Below are positions 59,773-64,000 of a DNA stretch of 64,000 nucleotides, piece by piece. The position numbers were made by a program, and so were the translations under genes. The DNA is from Gorsachius magnificus (Eukaryota > Chordata > Aves > Pelecaniformes > Ardeidae): positions 65,734,599 through 65,798,598 of the forward strand of contig CM067084.1 in the NCBI GenBank assembly GCA_034008185.1, written 5' to 3'. How positions within the stretch are numbered: position 1 is the first letter of the stretch; each line of letters begins with the position of its first letter. The notes under the pieces were generated by a model, which was given only the letters and a program-made list of their open reading frames with translations, was not told the origin of the DNA and searched no databases.

Positions 59773-62564
59773 TAATTTAAGGCCAATACTGTTGAGAGAT
59801 CAGCCACATACGGAGTGTTTCTAGCCCTTTTGATGCAGAGGAAATTGTGTGCAGGAAGTCAAAGAGGTGGCTAAGGTCAGAGTTGGGCTTTACAGAGTGT
59901 CTGGCAACTTTCTTAGGCACATGTTAAAACAAGTGTTCTTCAGATTCCAGGGGAAAGCAATAGGCAATATGGATCGCCTGCCAGAGACCTACATGTGTGT
60001 AGAGCCCTTTTCCCAGACATGGCTTTTCATGCATATTTCTGTGTCTACTTGTTTCAAAACTTTGTTTCTAATTTATGCAAACGCATACTAGCATAGGGGA
60101 TAACCATGTGTTTTGTGACTTAAAAGGGACCTATATAAACATGCTTTTCTTGATTCCTTGTTAATAAACGAATGGATGTGCACTTGCACAAATGGAGTAC
60201 ATGCACAGAACAGCTGTTCTGCTACAAGTAAGGGGAGGGGAAAAAGCCCAGATGTCCAGAACAGGGTAGCCTGAGCAGTCAGTCAACAGCCTTAATCATT
60301 TACTAGGCAGGGACAACTTGAGAGCTGCCAGAATAACTGCCTGTGGATCTCGCCAAGGAGCCAAATACCCTGGCTGAGATTATAATATACAGACTGGCAT
60401 CTGGGTTCTCTGATTGTCATCAGTCCCTGAACATGAAAGAGGAGGAAGTGGATAATAATAATTGAAATGCTCACTGCAGCATTTTAAAATTAATTATTTA
60501 AAATATTTTCCTTAAAAAATCCAACTATTGGGAAAACAATTAACATGTTTTTTTGAGAGGGGAAAAGCAGTGCTATCAAACAATGCAAGACTCCTTTTAA
60601 GGTATTGTTGTTTAAATGGCTGCATATTGTTTCCTTTGCTCAGATGTTTCACTCCACACTGCACTCCTACTGTTCAGTTAGGCAATTCCATTTATTCCTG
60701 TAGGCTAAGTAGTTGCTGTTTGTACAGGGAGAGGTGTAATACAGTCAAGACAAACTGTGAATGTGTGTGACTGCACCTCAGTTTCCTCTTCTGTGCCCTG
60801 GAATACTCTTGTGCTACAAAGCTGATGTATCCACTAGGTCAAGAATGTTCTCTCACAAACTTTTTTATTTCCCTTTTGTGGGCAGCCTTCTATGATGTGA
60901 AAACCAGCAGCCTTCATGTGACGTGGGAGAAATCAGCTCTCTCCTGCATCCTTACCTTCTGGTGCCTTATAAAATGGAACATTTGTTAAATTAGGGACTA
61001 GGGTGCCTAGTCCCAAATCTCCTATGAAGTTGTGTTAAAATGTCTGGATCTTACCATCCCTGTATGCTTTTAGGCTTCATACCTGGACACCTGTGGCATT
61101 GCTTTGTAGTTGCAACTGAGAACCTGAGAAAGGTTGGCCAAGCCAGGGGTGAAGCCCAACTTTCCAAGAAGTTGATCTGTGGTTGTCTGCTTTGCCATTA
61201 TATGCTCCTGTCACTTGACAGCATCTAAACCTGCACTGAGGGTTCTGATTCTGCTGCTGGGAAGGTGGGGAGAGCTCAGCCATTCTTGGTCATATGTGTA
61301 AGGGCTTACACATCCTGCTTTAACCAAGTGGGGGATGGTAATGCTTTTTCTATTTAGGAGCCTGAAGTTCTGTCTTTTGTGATCCAAACACAAGCACTTC
61401 AATTTCCTTCTAACATCTGAAAACACTATACCACAATTTGTTCCTGAAACCAGGAAGAGAAATTGAGTAGCTGCAATCCGCTGTCACTGCTGCACTACTG
61501 TGTAATCTACCAGCAAAGAGGACTTGTACATGTAGGAACAGATGTCCTCTATATGGGCTAGTCCGCAGATGTGTGATAACTCCTTTCTCTCTATGCTACA
61601 TCTTTTTTTCTGGGATGGAAGATGTTGTAGTTGTGATTATGAAGTTTTTGAGCTAAATTCCTTGCTTTTGTTACGGCCACAGGGGGATGCTGTATGAAAA
61701 ACACCACCAGCATGCTACAGAAGAGTCACTGAAAGGATCACTGGAATAATTTTTTGAATGACTTTCCATTGTTGGATGTTGTACTCAAAAAATAATTTAG
61801 CCCTTGCAGTAATACTTGTTTTACAGTGTATTTTTCAAAACTATTTGTATTGTGTTTAATGTTTATAATTTCAAAAGTAGACAAACTGGGTGCTGCAGGC
61901 TTAGTGGGTTCAGCAAGCAGAGCAGTATAGAAGATAAAGTTTTGTCAGTGCAAGCAGAGAATGGACACTTGCCTCTTTTAGTTCTGTAAAGGTCAAAAAT
62001 GTTTAATACTTATTATTTAAATGCCTTATCTTTCCAGAAAGTAAGGGGTTTTTCATCTTAAAGTTAGTTATATCACAAGACACTACTAATGAGCTGTAGA
62101 GCCTTTCACCTCTCTGTCCCCCAGTTTAATAACACAGTATAAGAAAGTAAAAAAAAATTGCTGAGTGAGACCACAGATCCCTTTGCTCATCTGTTGTCCC
62201 TCATAATAGACAGTAACAGATGCCTAAGATAAGAACACAAAATCAGAGCAGTAAACTATAATATTTCTTCTCCATACCTTCTCCATTCCTATTGTACTGC
62301 AGCTTAGGAACTTCTTGAACCTTAAGTTATATCCAATTGTTTAAGTTTAATATCCTTAATACACTTTTCGTTTGTTAATTTTTCTGATCACTATTTGAAT
62401 GCATCCATATTTCTGGCATCCAGAGCATCCTCTTGCAATGAGCTCCTTGGCTATTTAGGCAGTAGGTAGAAATCTGTTTCTTTTCAATTCTGCCTAGTTT
62501 AGTAGGGATTAATATTTGCTTCTGTTAAATGGAAAGTTCTGGCAATGTCAATCTGACTGTCCAG

Positions 62565-62650
62565 CATACTTTAGATTGTAAACTCCTCATGAGTGAGAGC
62601 ACTTCTTGTGTCTGCAGTACTTGATTCACTTGGGTCAATTAGAGCTTTTG
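62565..62650 (+). mobile_element. Possible ancient MIR-like SINE tail
   Basis: TTTAGATTGTAAACTCCTCA followed by GAGTGAGAGCACTTCTTGTG and CTGCAGTACTTG resembles the same SINE 3' region as at 59685. Divergence is high and the end is unclear. Confidence 0.35.
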
Positions 62651-64000
62651 TAGCAGACTGCTAAATCAATCTCGGTTTTGGGGTTAGCAAGTAATTTCCC
62701 CCCATGTCAGACTAGCTGGGACTGTGCAGGGTACTTTGCCTTCCTTCTCTATGGAGAGGAGAGGATACTAAGATACTACACTTTTTCATTGAGGAAATTC
62801 CCTGCTATTGTAAGGGCCTGTGATTTTGAATCTGCTACTCTTTTCCTTTTTAACATTGCTGTATGTGGCTTTTGTTACTTTGTTAAGTTTCAGAGAGGAA
62901 GATGGGGGGCATGCTGAGCTCAGTTAGTGAAAAGAGGCATGTGTTCATGGATTCTTCTGAACTAAGTATCTGTTATGTGATTACCTGTCACTGTGAAGGC
63001 CTGGGTTCAGTGACGTAGGTACCCTAGATTTTTAATAAAACATACGTACATATATAATTCCATTTTTTTTCAAAGCCTGATTGTTACGTATTTTTTTTTT
63101 CAGATTGGCAGCACCAGGAAGTATTCACCTTTGCTCTTTGGACTGTTAAAAATTTCTTCAGGCCCTTAGCTCTGACTTCAGCTTTACAGGAACAAAGACT
63201 CCAGTTCATGTTGTTCTGTACTGGCTCCTTCTGCCAAACTGCTCCAAAACTTTGGACACTATATTTCCCTAGGCAGCTGTTCATCTTTCAACCTCTAAAA
63301 GACTTCTTATCAAGTCTGTCTCCACAGAATAGGAAAGCAATTCATTCCAAAGTAAGCACCATCGCTAGCCTGCTGTCCTTTTCTGCCTGAGAGATTAGGA
63401 AAGTTTTACCCTCTGATTATGGGCTTCAGCTTGGGGAAACTGCAGATTCTTTGATTCAGGTAAAATCTGACCAAAGAAGACTTGAGCCCAAACTCCTTTT
63501 TCAGTGGTGGTTCACCAAGAGATCATTCTCAGAGATAACGTCAAAATTCTTTGTTGTGTAATAAATACAATCTAAATCTACCACATCAAAGTGGCATGGA
63601 GGAAAGGTAACTGAAGATTTCCTTATTCCTACTGGATCCTCTTCTGCTTCCTAGAGTAGAATGTTAGATCTGTAGGCAGAGCTTGATTTGCAGGAAACAA
63701 ACTTTTGTACGACTGTCTCCAAGCTCAGTGTTTCTGCTTGGAGAAGGAAGCCACAGATTGTCTAGGGCTCAACTGAGAACAGCGATCATGTGGTGAGAAG
63801 CCTGAAGAGGCGGTATTCCTATCTTTCCTGGCTAGAAAAGCACTGGCCTTTTTCCCCCTAAACCTGTTAGGTTAGATTAAATTAACAATGGTGAGATCTT
63901 TGTAGTAACCTTTTAGGTTCTGAGCCTGTAGAATATACTCAGAACGTGTTTCAAGCTTTTCTCTGCCAAAGAGACAACACTCTCTCTTTTTATTTTTAAT

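Larger units (their letters stand above)
49807..64000. other. Intergenic sequence to the end of the window
   Basis: No gene or complete transposon is seen in 14.2 kb. Contents noted separately are a T21 run (51573-51593), an RFX/CRE-like composite (53436-53455) and two ancient SINE-like tails (59685-59772, 62565-62650). Reading frames of up to 120 codons are unrecognised. No exon of the next expected gene, LDB2, is visible. Confidence 0.6.

Noticed and set aside
1..64000. CRISPR arrays, operons, rRNA or intact tRNA genes
   Set aside because: No regularly spaced repeats, prokaryotic gene layout, rRNA-like sequence or complete A-box/B-box pair was seen.

Overview
The window is vertebrate nuclear DNA, almost certainly from a bird and probably a neoavian. 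Three things point there: intron-split exons with GT-AG borders, several 3' ends of avian-type CR1 LINEs, and several LTRs of families that are common in bird genomes. The base composition is AT-rich with few CpGs. Bacterial-style gene reading does not apply: almost all uninterrupted reading frames are short and at chance level.

Only one protein-coding gene is supported. Positions 1 to about 5,915 hold the 3' end of QDPR (quinoid dihydropteridine reductase), read on the + strand. The window opens in an intron. Three coding exons follow (1467-1575, 2986-3069, 5055-5160), encoding the last 99 residues of the enzyme, including the catalytic YxxxK motif. The 3' UTR ends near an AATAAA at 5892.

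The remaining 58 kb (about 5,916-64,000) looks like a gene-poor intergenic region. In other amniotes a large gene desert lies between the 3' end of QDPR and the LIM-domain-binding gene LDB2, and this stretch is probably the start of it. I found no second gene with splice sites or a recognisable protein. The content is interspersed repeats and candidate regulatory sequence: (i) CR1 LINE 3' ends at 533, 8405, 14471 and 26304; (ii) four solo LTRs of an ERVL-like group at 18198 and 26047 (+ strand) and at 31850 and 49190 (- strand), two with perfect and one with near-perfect 5-bp target-site duplications, and one of the four interrupted by a CR1; (iii) a 1-kb GC-rich LTR of another family at 9290-10317 and a degraded LTR-like block at 13070-13640; (iv) two probable ancient SINE (MIR-like) tails near 59.7 and 62.6 kb; (v) a CpG-retaining block at 7380-7890 of unknown nature; (vi) short tandem duplications, homopolymers and hairpins.

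The best leads for function outside QDPR are short regulatory-looking sites: an RFX X-box abutting a CRE half-site (53436-53455), a perfect 13-bp inverted repeat with MYB sites in the arms and an AP-1 site at the loop (42566-42598), and a full CTCF-core match (11126-11139). I saw no evidence of a new gene system, CRISPR array, operon or intact virus. These leads are pattern matches and would need conservation or chromatin data to confirm.
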